A stretch of 64,000 nucleotides of DNA. It comes from [Actinomadura] parvosata subsp. kistnae. Its GTDB lineage: Bacteria; Actinomycetota; Actinomycetes; Streptosporangiales; Streptosporangiaceae. Below the pieces are notes generated by a model that saw only the letters and a list, made by a program, of their open reading frames with translations, searched no databases and was not told where the DNA came from. The stretch covers positions 124,001 to 188,000 of the forward strand of contig NZ_OOHJ01000023.1 in NCBI RefSeq assembly GCF_900323885.1, in the 5' to 3' direction. How positions within the stretch are numbered: position 1 is the first letter of the stretch; each line of letters begins with the position of its first letter. A program made the position numbers and the translations under genes. Shown here piece after piece: positions 31,683 to 39,897 of the stretch.

Positions 31683-34600
31683 TCACAGGTCGTCGAAGAG
31701 CGCCCGCAGCTGGTGGCGGCTGCTGACGCCCAGCTTCGGGTACACGTTGTAGAGGTGCGAGCTGATCGTGCGCACCGACAGCATGAGCTGCTCGGCGATC
31801 TCCCGGTTACGCAGCCCCTGCGCCGCCAGCCGGACGATCTGCCGCTGCTGCGCCGTCAGCTCCGACAACGGGTCGGCGGTGGCGGGAGAGAGTGCCGCGC
31901 CGCTCGCGCGCAGCTCCCCGCGCGCCTCCCCGGCCAGCCCGGCCGCACCCAGCCGGACGAACGTCTCCAGCGCCGTCGCCAGCAGCGGCCGGGCATCCAG
32001 GGGGCGGCGACGGCGGCGCAGCCACTGCGCGTAGTGCAGGCGCGCCTGCGCGCGGGCCAGCGGCCACTGGTCGCCGGCCGGGTTCACGGTGGCCAGTCGG
32101 AAATGGTGCTCGGCGTCCTTGAGGTCGCCGATCAGGGCCGCCGCGTGGTGCATCAGCAGGGTCATGCGGGTCGTCGGGCGCGGGCCGGCCGCCTCCCGTA
32201 CATTCCGCAGGACCGCGGCGGCCTCCTCCTGGCGGCCGGTGCGCTGCGCGGCGGCGGCGAGGTCGGCGATCGCGCGGTGCGCCAGGAAGTAGTGCAGCGG
32301 CTCGCGGGCCTGGCCGCCTTCGCCGCGCACGCTGCGGGCGCCGTTCGCGCGGTGCTCGCCGATCTTGTCGCTCGCACGGCCTGCGCTGCTCTCGCCGAAC
32401 AGCGGCCTGAGATGGCGGAAGGCCGTGTCGAAGTCGCCGGCCGCCGCCGCTGCCGTGCCCGCGGCGCGCAGCAGGCGGGCGTGGGTCGCCCGGTTCTCCT
32501 CCAGCGCCACCGCCGTCCAGGCCGGGTCCTGTGGCATCGCGGCCGGCTCGCCGCGCAGCGCCCGCAGCGTGACGCGCAACGCCTCCGCGTCGATCTCCAG
32601 GTGGCGCAGCTTGTGCACCGCCGCGAGCGTGGCGACCGTCTCCAGGTGCTCGTCCGCCTCGGCCCATCGGCCGGTGTCGATCAGCGCCGCGCCCATGGCG
32701 GCCAGCGAGGGCGCGGCCGGGCCCATGGAGCCGTACGCGGCCAGCAGCGTGTACGTCCGGCGGAAGACCTCCACGCAGACGTCGGACTCGTCGGCGTACC
32801 AGGCGGTCGCGCCGATCGCCTGCAACCGGGTGATCTCCGGCATACCGGGCGCCGCCTGCGGCACCCCGGGCCGCCGCAACGAGCGCAGCAACTCGGGCGC
32901 CCGCACCGGCTCCGCCCCGGCCAGGGCGGCGGCCCGCACCGCCACCGCCGCCGGATCGCTCTCACCCGCTCCCACGTGGGCGAGCAGCGCCGCGATCGGG
33001 CGCCTGAACTCGGGCAGCCCCGACTGGAACGCGACCGCCTGCAACGCGGAGGCCAGCGCGAGCACGGTGCCGCCGCTCTCGGGCGGGCGCGGCTTCAGGA
33101 CGCTGGTCAGCACCGCGAAGCCCTGCCGCTGCCGGCCGAACAACGACAGGGACAGGCCCGCCCCGACCGCCGCGTCCGCCAGCAGCTCGCGGTCCTCGGT
33201 CAACGCGGTGACCTTGGTGTAGAGCTCGGCCACCCAGCAGGGGTCACCGGCGTCGCCGGCCGCCCGCAGCGCCTTCGTGTAGCGTCGCGCCCGGTCCACG
33301 GGCTCGGGGCTGCACTCGGCGGCCCGCTCCAGCGCCCGGGCCGCCGCGAAGAAGCCGCCGCGCCGCAGGGCGAGCTCGGCCGTGTCCTCCAGCGCCGCCG
33401 CCACGGACTCGTCCTGCCCGAGGCAGGCGGCGGCCAGGTGCCAGGCGCGCCGGGCCGGGTCGTCGCCGAGCACGGCCGCGAGGTCGGCGTGCGCCCGCTG
33501 CCGCTGGTGCGCCGTGGCCGCATGGTAGGCGGCGGCCCGCATCAGCGGATGACGGAACGCGATCCGCCCCTCCGCGATCCTGACGAGCCCGGCCTCCTCG
33601 GCGGGCGCCCACCCATCCAGCCCACCCACAGCGCCGGCGGCGGCCATGATGGTTTCGAGGCTTTCGTACTCCGAGGCGGCCGCCGCGTACAGGACCAACC
33701 GGCGGGTGGCGGGCGGGAGGGCGCGCAGGCGGGCGGCGAACATCTCCTGGATGCGCAACGTCTGCGGCAGCCCCCCGCCGGAGGGCTCGCCGGACAGGTT
33801 GCGGCCCGCGCCCGGCGAGCCCGGCAGCGGCTCGCCGGCGCGGTGGGCGCGGGCCAGCTCGATGATGGCCAGCGGGTTCCCGGCGGCCTGGGCGAGCAGG
33901 TCGATGCGGGCGCGTCCGGCGGGCGGGTGGGGCTGGGCGTCGAGCAGCCGCGCCGCCGCCGCCGGGTCCAGCGGTGCCAGGGGTACGAGCGGCAGGTCCG
34001 GGACGAGCCCGGCCGGAGGCGTCTGCCCGCGCGCGGCGATCAGCACGGTCACGGCCTCGCCGGACAGGCGGCGGGTGACGAAGCCGAGCACGTCGCGCGA
34101 GTCCCGGTCGAAATGCTGGACGTCGTCCACGATCAGGAGAAGGGGCCGGCGCCGGGCCGCTCCGGCGAGCAGGTTGAGCACGCCGATCCGCAGTGGCGCC
34201 GGGTCGTGCGGCTGCGTCGCCGCCGCGATGCCGAACGCGGCCTCCACCGCCTCCCGCTGGTGCGCGGGCAGCGCGCCGGCCTCGGGCAGCAGCGGCCGCA
34301 CGAGCTGGTGCAGCCCGGCGAACGACTGCTCCGCCTCCACCTCGCAGCCCCGGGAGAGCAGGACGCGGGTGCCGACCTGCCGGGCGTACTCGGCCGCGGC
34401 CTCCAGGAGCGCGGTCTTGCCACTGCCCGCCTCGCCGAGCAACAGGGCGGTCCGGGCCACGTCCCGCCCACCGCTCAGGGCGTCCCGCCCTACCGCGTGG
34501 CTGTCCCGTTCGGCGCTGAGCGCGTCCCGTCCCGTGCCGAGTGCGTCCCGTCTCGTGCCGATCGCGTCTCGCCCCGCGTCGACGGCGTCGAGGAGGCGCT

Positions 34601-34718
34601 CGATCTCCGCGCGGCGGCCGAACAGGGAGGCGGCGGCGCCGTCGAGGGCGGGGCGCCGGCCGGGCGGGGCCGGCTGCCGGAGTGGACCTCGACCTGCGAC
34701 GGCGGTCGGCTCGTCCAT
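31683..34718 (-). CDS. LAL-type LuxR regulator with AAA ATPase domain
   Basis: A 1011-residue MalT/LAL regulator. An N-terminal ATPase has Walker A GEAGSGKT at about 95-102 and a VDDVQHFDRDS Walker B region near 195-206. A long helical TPR-like middle follows, and a C-terminal LuxR DNA-binding domain LTAQQRQIVRLAAQGLRNREIAEQL begins near residue 950. LAL proteins activate transcription as ATP-bound oligomers and often control catabolic or secondary-metabolism genes. Seven-residue repeats (RDALGTG-like, about 48-87) interrupt the usual spacing between FGRRAEIERL and Walker A. The three hydrolases downstream on the same strand are the obvious candidate targets (inference). Confidence 0.9.
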   Translation of the reverse strand: MDEPTAVAGRGPLRQPAPPGRRPALDGAAASLFGRRAEIERLLDAVDAGRDAIGTRRDALGTGRDALSAERDSHAVGRDALSGGRDVARTALLLGEAGSGKTALLEAAAEYARQVGTRVLLSRGCEVEAEQSFAGLHQLVRPLLPEAGALPAHQREAVEAAFGIAAATQPHDPAPLRIGVLNLLAGAARRRPLLLIVDDVQHFDRDSRDVLGFVTRRLSGEAVTVLIAARGQTPPAGLVPDLPLVPLAPLDPAAAARLLDAQPHPPAGRARIDLLAQAAGNPLAIIELARAHRAGEPLPGSPGAGRNLSGEPSGGGLPQTLRIQEMFAARLRALPPATRRLVLYAAAASEYESLETIMAAAGAVGGLDGWAPAEEAGLVRIAEGRIAFRHPLMRAAAYHAATAHQRQRAHADLAAVLGDDPARRAWHLAAACLGQDESVAAALEDTAELALRRGGFFAAARALERAAECSPEPVDRARRYTKALRAAGDAGDPCWVAELYTKVTALTEDRELLADAAVGAGLSLSLFGRQRQGFAVLTSVLKPRPPESGGTVLALASALQAVAFQSGLPEFRRPIAALLAHVGAGESDPAAVAVRAAALAGAEPVRAPELLRSLRRPGVPQAAPGMPEITRLQAIGATAWYADESDVCVEVFRRTYTLLAAYGSMGPAAPSLAAMGAALIDTGRWAEADEHLETVATLAAVHKLRHLEIDAEALRVTLRALRGEPAAMPQDPAWTAVALEENRATHARLLRAAGTAAAAAGDFDTAFRHLRPLFGESSAGRASDKIGEHRANGARSVRGEGGQAREPLHYFLAHRAIADLAAAAQRTGRQEEAAAVLRNVREAAGPRPTTRMTLLMHHAAALIGDLKDAEHHFRLATVNPAGDQWPLARAQARLHYAQWLRRRRRPLDARPLLATALETFVRLGAAGLAGEARGELRASGAALSPATADPLSELTAQQRQIVRLAAQGLRNREIAEQLMLSVRTISSHLYNVYPKLGVSSRHQLRALFDDL
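34459..34585. repeat. 21-bp in-frame repeat in the LAL regulator
   Basis: About six 21-bp units (GCGTCCCGTCCCGTGCCGAG and variants) encode on the minus strand the seven-residue units RDALGTG, RDALSAE, RDSHAVG and the like. They lie between the start of the ATPase domain and its Walker A loop. Confidence 0.88.
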
Positions 34719-34803
34719 GCTGCGCCCCCGGTTCGTTGAAGTTTCTAGGGCATTGTGCCAGCTCGGGGGTGTTCGCGGCGTTTCGGGCTGGATGTCCGGG
34801 TCG

Positions 34804-35415
34804 TCAGACCAGCCAGCCCTTCTGCTCGGCGATCTCCACCGCCTCCGTCCTGGTCCGGGCGCCGAGCTTCTGGATCGCGGCCGACAGGTGGTTGCGCACG
34901 GTGCCGGGCGACAGGTAGAGCTGGCGCGCGATGTCGGCGATGGTGCCGTGGCCGCGGGCGGCGGCCAGGACGTCCGTCTCCCGGGGCGTGAGCGGCGAGG
35001 CGCCCTCGCTCAGCGCCGCGATCGCCAGCGACGGATCGATCACCCGCTGCCCGGCCGCGACCTTGCGGATGGCGTCGGCCAGCTCGGTGACCGGCGCGTC
35101 CTTCAGCAGGAACCCGGCCGCGCCCGCCGCCATGGCCGCGTGCAGGTAGCCGGTACGCCCGAACGTGGTGACGATGACGACCTTGGTGCCCGGCACGGCC
35201 TTCGCGAGCCGGCGCGCCGCCTCCAGCCCGTCGATGCCCGGCATCTCGATGTCGAGCAGCGCGAGATCGGGACGGAACGCCTCGCACGCGCTCACCACCT
35301 CGTCACCGCGGCCGACGTCGGCCACGACCTCGATGTCCGGCTCCAGGCCCAGCAGCGTCGCCATCGCACCCCGGAACATCGTCTGGTCCTCGGCCAGCAG
35401 GACTCTGATCGTCAT
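34804..35415 (-). CDS. NarL/DesR-type response regulator
   Basis: A 203-residue response regulator. Its receiver domain has the acidic pair ED at residues 9-10, the phosphorylation site Asp55 in LLDIEMPG, a Thr/Ser near 83 and Lys105 in LLKDAPV. A NarL-type helix-turn-helix follows, LTPRETDVLAAARGHGTIADIARQLYLSPGTVRNHLSAAIQKLGA. It is encoded 15 bases after the histidine kinase and is surely its partner. With the ABC-2 genes upstream it completes a sensor/exporter operon (37346 down to 34804), like the DesKR or LiaRS-type arrangement. Confidence 0.93.
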   Translation of the reverse strand: MTIRVLLAEDQTMFRGAMATLLGLEPDIEVVADVGRGDEVVSACEAFRPDLALLDIEMPGIDGLEAARRLAKAVPGTKVVIVTTFGRTGYLHAAMAAGAAGFLLKDAPVTELADAIRKVAAGQRVIDPSLAIAALSEGASPLTPRETDVLAAARGHGTIADIARQLYLSPGTVRNHLSAAIQKLGARTRTEAVEIAEQKGWLV

Positions 35416-35430
35416 CGTGTCTCCCTGAGG

Positions 35431-36588
35431 TCAGCTCGGGTCGAGAGGGACGGCGACGCTGAGCCGGAAGCCGCCTTCCGGCCGCCGGCCGACGCTGATC
35501 TCGCCCCGGAGGGCGGACGCGCGCTCCGACAGGCCGGTGAGCCCGTTGCCCGAGACGGCCGCCTCGGGCCTTTCGTCATCACCCGTCCCCACGCCGTCGT
35601 CGCAGATCTCGACGGCGGCCCGGCGCGGCGCCAGCTCCACCGTGATCGAGCAGGACCGCGCCCGGCTGTGCCGCAGCACGTTGGTGACGCCTTCCCGTAC
35701 GGTCCAGGCGAGCAGCCCCTCGACGGGCACGGGCAGGTGCCAGTCGTCGGGCAGGGACACCGTGCACGCGATCCCCGCCGACCGCGCCGCCGAGACGGCG
35801 CCCGCCACTTCGGCGGCCAGGGCGGGCTGGCGGTAGTTCGTGACGGCCTGGCGCACCTCGGCCAGGGCGCGGCGGACGACCGTGTCGATGTCGGCCAGCT
35901 CGGCGCCGGCGCGTTCCGGATCGCGCGGGACGAGCCTCCTGGCCAGCTCGGTCTTCACGGCCACCACCGACAGGCTGTGGCCGACCAGGTCGTGCAGGTC
36001 TCGGGCGATGCGGTTGCGTTCCTCGACGACGGCCAGCCTGGCCAGCTCGCGCCGGGTCTCCTGGAGCTCGTCGATGAGGTCGGCGGTGCGCCTGCTCTGG
36101 CGGGCGAAGACGCCGGGCAGCAGCACGAACCCGCCGAGCACGACGGCCGCGCCCGGGTCGGCGCCGTGCAGGAGCGCCAGGGCGACGGCCGCGCCGCTGA
36201 TCGCGCCCATGTCCCTGGTGCGCAGCTCCCAGCCCGCCTGCCGGGTGGCCCAGGTGGACACGACGATCCAGTGCCAGCCCGCCCACGCCTCCAGCCCAAG
36301 GCAGGCGGCGACGAGCCAGAGGTAGCGGGCCCGGCCGGGCCGTACCTTGACGAGCCCGGCCAGGGCGACGACGGCGAGCGCCCAGGGGACGGCGAGCACG
36401 CGGCTCCAGAGCGCGGCCTGGGAGGTGAGGTGGTAGATCAGCGCCCAGGCGATGGCGGCGAGCATGAGCAGCGACCGCACGTCGAACGCCGCACCGAGCA
36501 TCCGCAGGCGGCGGGCCGGCCGTGAGCGCACGCCGGAGCCCCCGGCGAGTGGGGCTCGCCGGGGGCTCCGCCACTTCAGCGACGGCAT
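35431..36588 (-). CDS. DesK-type sensor histidine kinase
   Basis: About 385 residues. After a basic N-terminus come four or five membrane helices (SLLMLAAIAWALIYHL; AVPWALAVVALAGL; YLWLVAACLGLEAWAGW; AVALALL and VVLGGFVLLPGV). Then a HisKA_3 dimer domain with the phospho-acceptor motif RIARDLHDLVGHSLSVV and an HATPase domain with NVLRHSRA and DDGVGTG. It autophosphorylates on His and passes phosphate to the NarL-type partner. The true start is uncertain: GTG 36609, ATG 36588, GTG 36531 and ATG 36501 are all in frame. A strong hairpin at 36535-36569 argues for one of the downstream starts. Confidence 0.87.
   Translation of the reverse strand: MPSLKWRSPRRAPLAGGSGVRSRPARRLRMLGAAFDVRSLLMLAAIAWALIYHLTSQAALWSRVLAVPWALAVVALAGLVKVRPGRARYLWLVAACLGLEAWAGWHWIVVSTWATRQAGWELRTRDMGAISGAAVALALLHGADPGAAVVLGGFVLLPGVFARQSRRTADLIDELQETRRELARLAVVEERNRIARDLHDLVGHSLSVVAVKTELARRLVPRDPERAGAELADIDTVVRRALAEVRQAVTNYRQPALAAEVAGAVSAARSAGIACTVSLPDDWHLPVPVEGLLAWTVREGVTNVLRHSRARSCSITVELAPRRAAVEICDDGVGTGDDERPEAAVSGNGLTGLSERASALRGEISVGRRPEGGFRLSVAVPLDPS
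36535..36569 (-). terminator. perfect 15-bp hairpin at the kinase 5' end
   Basis: GGAGCCCCCGGCGAG (36535-36549) pairs perfectly with CTCGCCGGGGGCTCC (36555-36569) across a 5-base TGGGG loop. It sits between the permease stop and the first membrane helix of the kinase. It may be a transcription terminator or attenuator separating exporter and kinase expression, or may hide a purine-rich ribosome site in front of GTG 36531. Confidence 0.55.
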
Positions 36589-36598
36589 GGGGGCACGC

Positions 36599-37300
36599 TC
36601 ATCGGGCACCGGCCTCGCGCCGCCACAGGACCAGCGCGGACGCGGCGGCGGCGAGCGCCCATCCGGCCAGCACCGCCAGGCCGCTCGCCTGCGGCCCGTG
36701 CCCGCCGGCGATCGCGTAGCCGGCCTGCGCCAGGCTGTAGGTGGGCAGGTACGGCTGGATCGTGGCGAGCACGCCGGGCAGGGCGCCGGACCCGATGATC
36801 CCACCCAGCGCCGCCAGCGCGAAGAAGATCACCACCAGGCCGATCTGGGCCGTCTTGCCCTTGAGCGTGAGGGCGAGGCTGAGCCCGAGGAGCGCGAAGG
36901 GCAGCGAGCCGAGCAGGAGCAGCGCGGCCAGCCCCGCCCACTGCCCGGCGCCGAGGCGGACGCCGCCGGTGGTGACGGCGGCGAGGCAGACGCCCGCCAC
37001 GCCCGGAAGGATCATGAGCATCCCCTGGACGATCTTCCCGGTGAGCCAGTGCGCGTCGGCCAGCGGCGTGACCCTGAGCTGCCGCAGCCAGCCGCGCAGC
37101 CGGTCTTCCGCGACGCCGCCGCCGGAGCCGATGAGCCCGCCGCCGGCCGCCGCGTAGACGGCCATGGCGACCATGGCGGGCACGGAGTTCGAGGTCCTGC
37201 CGTAGATGAGGTAGAGCCCGACGGGCATGATCACGAGCAGGAGCAGGTATCGGACGTTCCGGAGGGACCGGAAGATCTCAAACCGCACGAAGCTGAACAT
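36599..37300 (-). CDS. ABC-2 type transporter permease
   Basis: A 233-residue membrane protein with six hydrophobic helices: YLLLLVIMPVGLYLIYG, AMVAMAVYAAAGGGLIG, a MLMILPGVAGVCLAAVT helix, LAALLLLGSLPFALLGLSLAL, GLVVIFFALAALGGIIGSG and a final LAVLAGWALAAAASALVLW. The cytoplasmic EDRLRGWLRQLRVTPL loop after helix two is the coupling segment of ABC-2 permeases, which engages the ATPase. It has a good AAGGAG ribosome site and is 45 bases from the ATPase gene. The module plus kinase and regulator suggests export in response to a membrane stress signal. Confidence 0.9.
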   Translation of the reverse strand: MFSFVRFEIFRSLRNVRYLLLLVIMPVGLYLIYGRTSNSVPAMVAMAVYAAAGGGLIGSGGGVAEDRLRGWLRQLRVTPLADAHWLTGKIVQGMLMILPGVAGVCLAAVTTGGVRLGAGQWAGLAALLLLGSLPFALLGLSLALTLKGKTAQIGLVVIFFALAALGGIIGSGALPGVLATIQPYLPTYSLAQAGYAIAGGHGPQASGLAVLAGWALAAAASALVLWRREAGAR

Positions 37301-37345
37301 TACGCACTCCTTCAGGCGAACGTAAGGGTGGACGGTGACGAAGGG

Positions 37346-38224
37346 TCAGCGCTGGGCCGAGGTGAGCTGGAGCAGGGCCTCTTCCAGGCCCGCGCCCGAG
37401 ACCTCCAGGTCCCGGACCCCGCCGATCGAGGAGTACAGCGCGGCCACCGCGCGGTCGGCGTCGTCGGTCATGAGCGTCACGGTGCCGCCGTGCACCGACA
37501 CCATCGTGACGCCGGGCAGGGCCAGCAGCCGCGCGGTGTCGGGCGAGTCGAGCACGAACCGCACCGTCCTGCCGCCGGCCATCGCCTTGATCGTGGAGGG
37601 GCTGCCGGTCGCCACGACGGCGCCGCCGCCGAGGACGATGACGCGGTCGGCGTAGGCGTCGGCCTCGTCCAGGTAGTGGGTGGCGAACACGGTGGCCGTG
37701 CCGCCCGCTCGTACGGCCGCCCAGAAGGCGCGCCGCGACTCGACGTCCATCGCCACCGTCGGCTCGTCGAGGAAGAGCAGCTCGGGCCGCCCCGCCATGG
37801 CCACCGCGAACCGCACCCGCTGCGCCTGCCCGCCCGACAGCGCGTCGCAGCGCCGCCCGGCCAGGCCGGTGAGATCGGCCAGCTCCAGCACGTCGGCCAG
37901 GGAGCGCCGCCCGCCGTACAGGCGGACCGCCAGCCGGACCACCTCGGCCACCGTGCTGTCGGCGGGCAGCCCGCCCGACTGCAGCATCGCCCCCACCCGG
38001 CCCTGCGCCACCGCGCGGTGCGGCGCGGTCCCGAGTACGGTGATCTCGCCCGCGTCGGGCCTGGCCAGGCCGAGCATCAGGTCCACGGCGGTGGACTTGC
38101 CGGCTCCGTTGGGCCCGAGCAGCGCCACGGTCTCGCCGGGCGCCACGTGGAAGGTGACGTCGTCGAGGGCGCGCACCCGGCCGTAGCTCTTGCTGACGGC
38201 GGTGAAGCTCACGGTGTTCTTCAT
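37346..38224 (-). CDS. ABC transporter ATP-binding protein
   Basis: A 292-residue ATPase of the drug/lipid export (ABC-2) type. Walker A GPNGAGKST is at about residues 36-44, signature LSGGQAQRVR near 131-140, Walker B LLFLDEPTVAMD near 150-161 and the switch His in FATHYLDEAD. The C-terminal 70 residues form the extra domain of this subgroup. It is the first gene of the ABC/permease/kinase/regulator operon and is divergent from a PadR regulator, across a control region with two palindromes. Drug or peptide export is likely, the substrate unknown. Confidence 0.92.
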   Translation of the reverse strand: MKNTVSFTAVSKSYGRVRALDDVTFHVAPGETVALLGPNGAGKSTAVDLMLGLARPDAGEITVLGTAPHRAVAQGRVGAMLQSGGLPADSTVAEVVRLAVRLYGGRRSLADVLELADLTGLAGRRCDALSGGQAQRVRFAVAMAGRPELLFLDEPTVAMDVESRRAFWAAVRAGGTATVFATHYLDEADAYADRVIVLGGGAVVATGSPSTIKAMAGGRTVRFVLDSPDTARLLALPGVTMVSVHGGTVTLMTDDADRAVAALYSSIGGVRDLEVSGAGLEEALLQLTSAQR

Positions 38225-38280
38225 AGGTGAAACGCTAGGTTCGTGGCGGCTCGGGGATAAGTGCCCGCCGTCGTGACTCC

Positions 38281-38302
38281 ACCCGTGACGATCGTCATGG
38301 GT
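38281..38302. promoter_or_regulatory. 22-bp palindrome between ABC operon and padR
   Basis: The perfect 12-bp core TGACGATCGTCA (38286-38297) is flanked by ACCC on the left and GGGT on the right, giving a 22-bp palindrome with one mismatched pair. It lies 57 bases upstream of the ABC gene start, in the divergent control region. Confidence 0.6.
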
Positions 38303-38330
38303 ACGGCCGCGTGCGCGGGGCCGCTCTACG

Positions 38331-38353
38331 CTATAGTGCGAATTGCAATATAG
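38331..38353. promoter_or_regulatory. PadR operator-like palindrome
   Basis: A 23-bp interrupted palindrome, arms CTATA/TATAG with an inner TGC/GCA pair, covers a TATAGT that could serve as the -10 box. It ends 12 bases before the PadR ATG and directly abuts the AAGGGAG ribosome site. Autorepression by PadR is the simplest reading. Confidence 0.65.
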
Positions 38354-38365
38354 AAGGGAGAACCA

Positions 38366-39001
38366 ATGGCGCGGCGTCCTGATCTGGTCGGCCTGACCGT
38401 GCTGGCCATGCTGTCGGTACGCGCCGGCCACCCGTACGAGCTGCACCGCTTCATCGTCGACACCCACAAGGACTACGTGACCGGGCTGCCCAGAAGCCTC
38501 TACCACGCGGTCGAGCGGCTGGCCGGCGACGAGCTGATCGTGCCCGTCGAGACCAGCAGGGAAGGCCGCCGCCCCGAGCGCACGGTCTACGAGATCACCG
38601 ACGAAGGCCGCCGCGAGCTCGCCACCCGGCTCCGCGCGCTGCTGGAGAACCCGGGGGCCGAGCGCCGCACGTTCACCGCCGCCGTCTCCCTGATGGGCGT
38701 CCTGCCCGTGCCCGAGGCGCTGCGGGCGCTGCGGACGCGGGCGGCGTCCATCGAAGGGTCGCTGGCCTCCATGAACGCCCACCTCAAGGCGCTCAAGGAC
38801 AGTGGCCTGCCCGACGTGCTGACGATCGAGATCGACTACGAGCGGGCGCTCAGCGAGACCGAGCTGGCCTGGCTGCGCAAGCTCATCGCCCGGCTGGAGT
38901 CGGGCGAGCTCGACTGGCCGAGCACCCTCAAACGGGAGTTCCTGGAGGACGTGCTCGGCTCCCCGGAGAAACCCGGCGAGCCGGGCGAGCCGGGGCCGTA
39001 A
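38366..39001 (+). CDS. PadR family transcriptional regulator
   Basis: A 211-residue PadR/Vir-type regulator. The winged HTH is at the N-terminus: DLVGLTVLAMLSVRAGHPYELHRFI, then GLPRSLYHAVERLAGDELIVPVETSREGRRPERTVYEITDEGRRELA, the typical PadR wing. The C-terminal half is the coiled dimerisation domain, followed by a ten-residue Pro/Glu/Gly tail (EKPGEPGEPG). PadR repressors commonly control adjacent exporters, which fits the divergent ABC operon. AAGGGAG precedes the ATG. It ends at a very strong terminator. Confidence 0.92.
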   Translation: MARRPDLVGLTVLAMLSVRAGHPYELHRFIVDTHKDYVTGLPRSLYHAVERLAGDELIVPVETSREGRRPERTVYEITDEGRRELATRLRALLENPGAERRTFTAAVSLMGVLPVPEALRALRTRAASIEGSLASMNAHLKALKDSGLPDVLTIEIDYERALSETELAWLRKLIARLESGELDWPSTLKREFLEDVLGSPEKPGEPGEPGP

Positions 39002-39003
39002 GG

Positions 39004-39037
39004 CGGCCGCCGGGGTGCGCCAACACCCCGGCGGCCG
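39004..39037 (+). terminator. 14-bp perfect terminator hairpin after padR
   Basis: CGGCCGCCGGGGTG (39004-39017) pairs perfectly with CACCCCGGCGGCCG (39024-39037) across a 6-base loop, starting 3 bases after the PadR stop. It lacks a U-run, which is common for terminators in high-GC actinomycetes. Confidence 0.8.
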
Positions 39038-39115
39038 GACATCCGAGAACAAGGCGCCTGCCCTGCCTGGAGTCGCACCCTCAGGATAGGCGCCGCGACC
39101 ACGAGGAGTTGCGTC

Positions 39116-39499
39116 ATGTCCGAGATCCCCCACCCCGAGATCGCCGCGTTGCTGTCCGGCCTCGCCGACGCCTGGAACGCCGGCGACGCCACCGCCTACG
39201 CCGCCCTCTTCACCGAGGACGCTGACTACATCACCTTCGACGGCACCCACACCCGGGGCCGCGCCGCCATCGAATCCACCCACCGCCGGCTCTTCGACGG
39301 CCCGCTCAAGGGCTCCACCATGGCCGGCGTCGGCAACGTCACCGTCAAACCCCTGACCGACGGCGCCGTCCTCGTGATCGCCTCCGGTGGCACCGCCGTG
39401 GACGGCCTGCATCGGCCCTCCACCGTCTCCTTCACCGCCGTCCGCACGCCCGGAGGCTGGCGCTTCGCCTCCTTCCAGAACACGCGGGTGGCGTCATGA
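39116..39499 (+). CDS. SgcJ/EcaC-family NTF2-like protein
   Basis: A 127-residue NTF2/SnoaL-fold protein. The opening IAALLSGLADAWNAGDATAYAALFTEDADYITFDGTHTRGRAAIES is the diagnostic SgcJ/EcaC stretch, and the end reads GGWRFASFQNTR. Members have been placed near oxidative tailoring and detoxification genes, but catalysis is rarely proven. GAGGAG precedes the ATG. Its stop overlaps the next gene as ATGA, so the two are co-translated and may share a small-molecule substrate. Confidence 0.85.
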   Translation: MSEIPHPEIAALLSGLADAWNAGDATAYAALFTEDADYITFDGTHTRGRAAIESTHRRLFDGPLKGSTMAGVGNVTVKPLTDGAVLVIASGGTAVDGLHRPSTVSFTAVRTPGGWRFASFQNTRVAS

Positions 39500-39897
39500 C
39501 CACGAGGAAGAAGCTGCTCGCGCAGGCGGCCGGGATCGTCGAGGCGCCCGCCGCCCGCGTCTGGGACGCCCTGGCCGCCGAACTCCTGCCCGACGGCCGC
39601 CGCTCCGGCCGCTTCACCGTCGAGGACGTCCCGGGGCACACCTCCACCGTCGAAGTGACCGGGCACACCATCGCCTTCCAGGGCGGCTGGTGGTACCGGG
39701 GCGAGTGGAGCGTCGAGCCGCACCCCCAGGGGGCGCTGGTTGTGCACCGCGTGTTCAACGTGGCGCAGCGGCTGCGGTGGGGGGTGCCGCTGGCGAACCG
39801 GCTCTTCATCGGGTTCGCCGAGAGCACGCGCGCCGGGTTCCTGGACGGGCTCGCGAAGGTGGGGCGGCGGGCAGGAGGAGCGGTCCGGCCGGCCTGA
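39496..39897 (+). CDS. SRPBCC-fold small-molecule binding protein
   Basis: A 133-residue helix-grip (SRPBCC/Bet v1) protein: IVEAPAARVWDALAAELLPDGRR at the N-terminus, a central sheet with GGWWYRGEWSVEPHPQG, and a long C-terminal helix (LFIGFAESTRAGFLDGLAKVGRRA). The fold encloses a hydrophobic pocket used to bind or transform lipids, polyketides or hormones. It overlaps the NTF2-like gene by 4 bases. Function otherwise unknown. Confidence 0.78.
   Translation: MTTRKKLLAQAAGIVEAPAARVWDALAAELLPDGRRSGRFTVEDVPGHTSTVEVTGHTIAFQGGWWYRGEWSVEPHPQGALVVHRVFNVAQRLRWGVPLANRLFIGFAESTRAGFLDGLAKVGRRAGGAVRPA

Noticed and set aside
31647..34739. A 1030-residue plus-strand reading opposite the LAL regulator
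   Set aside because: Shadow of the LAL gene, which carries clear Walker and LuxR motifs.
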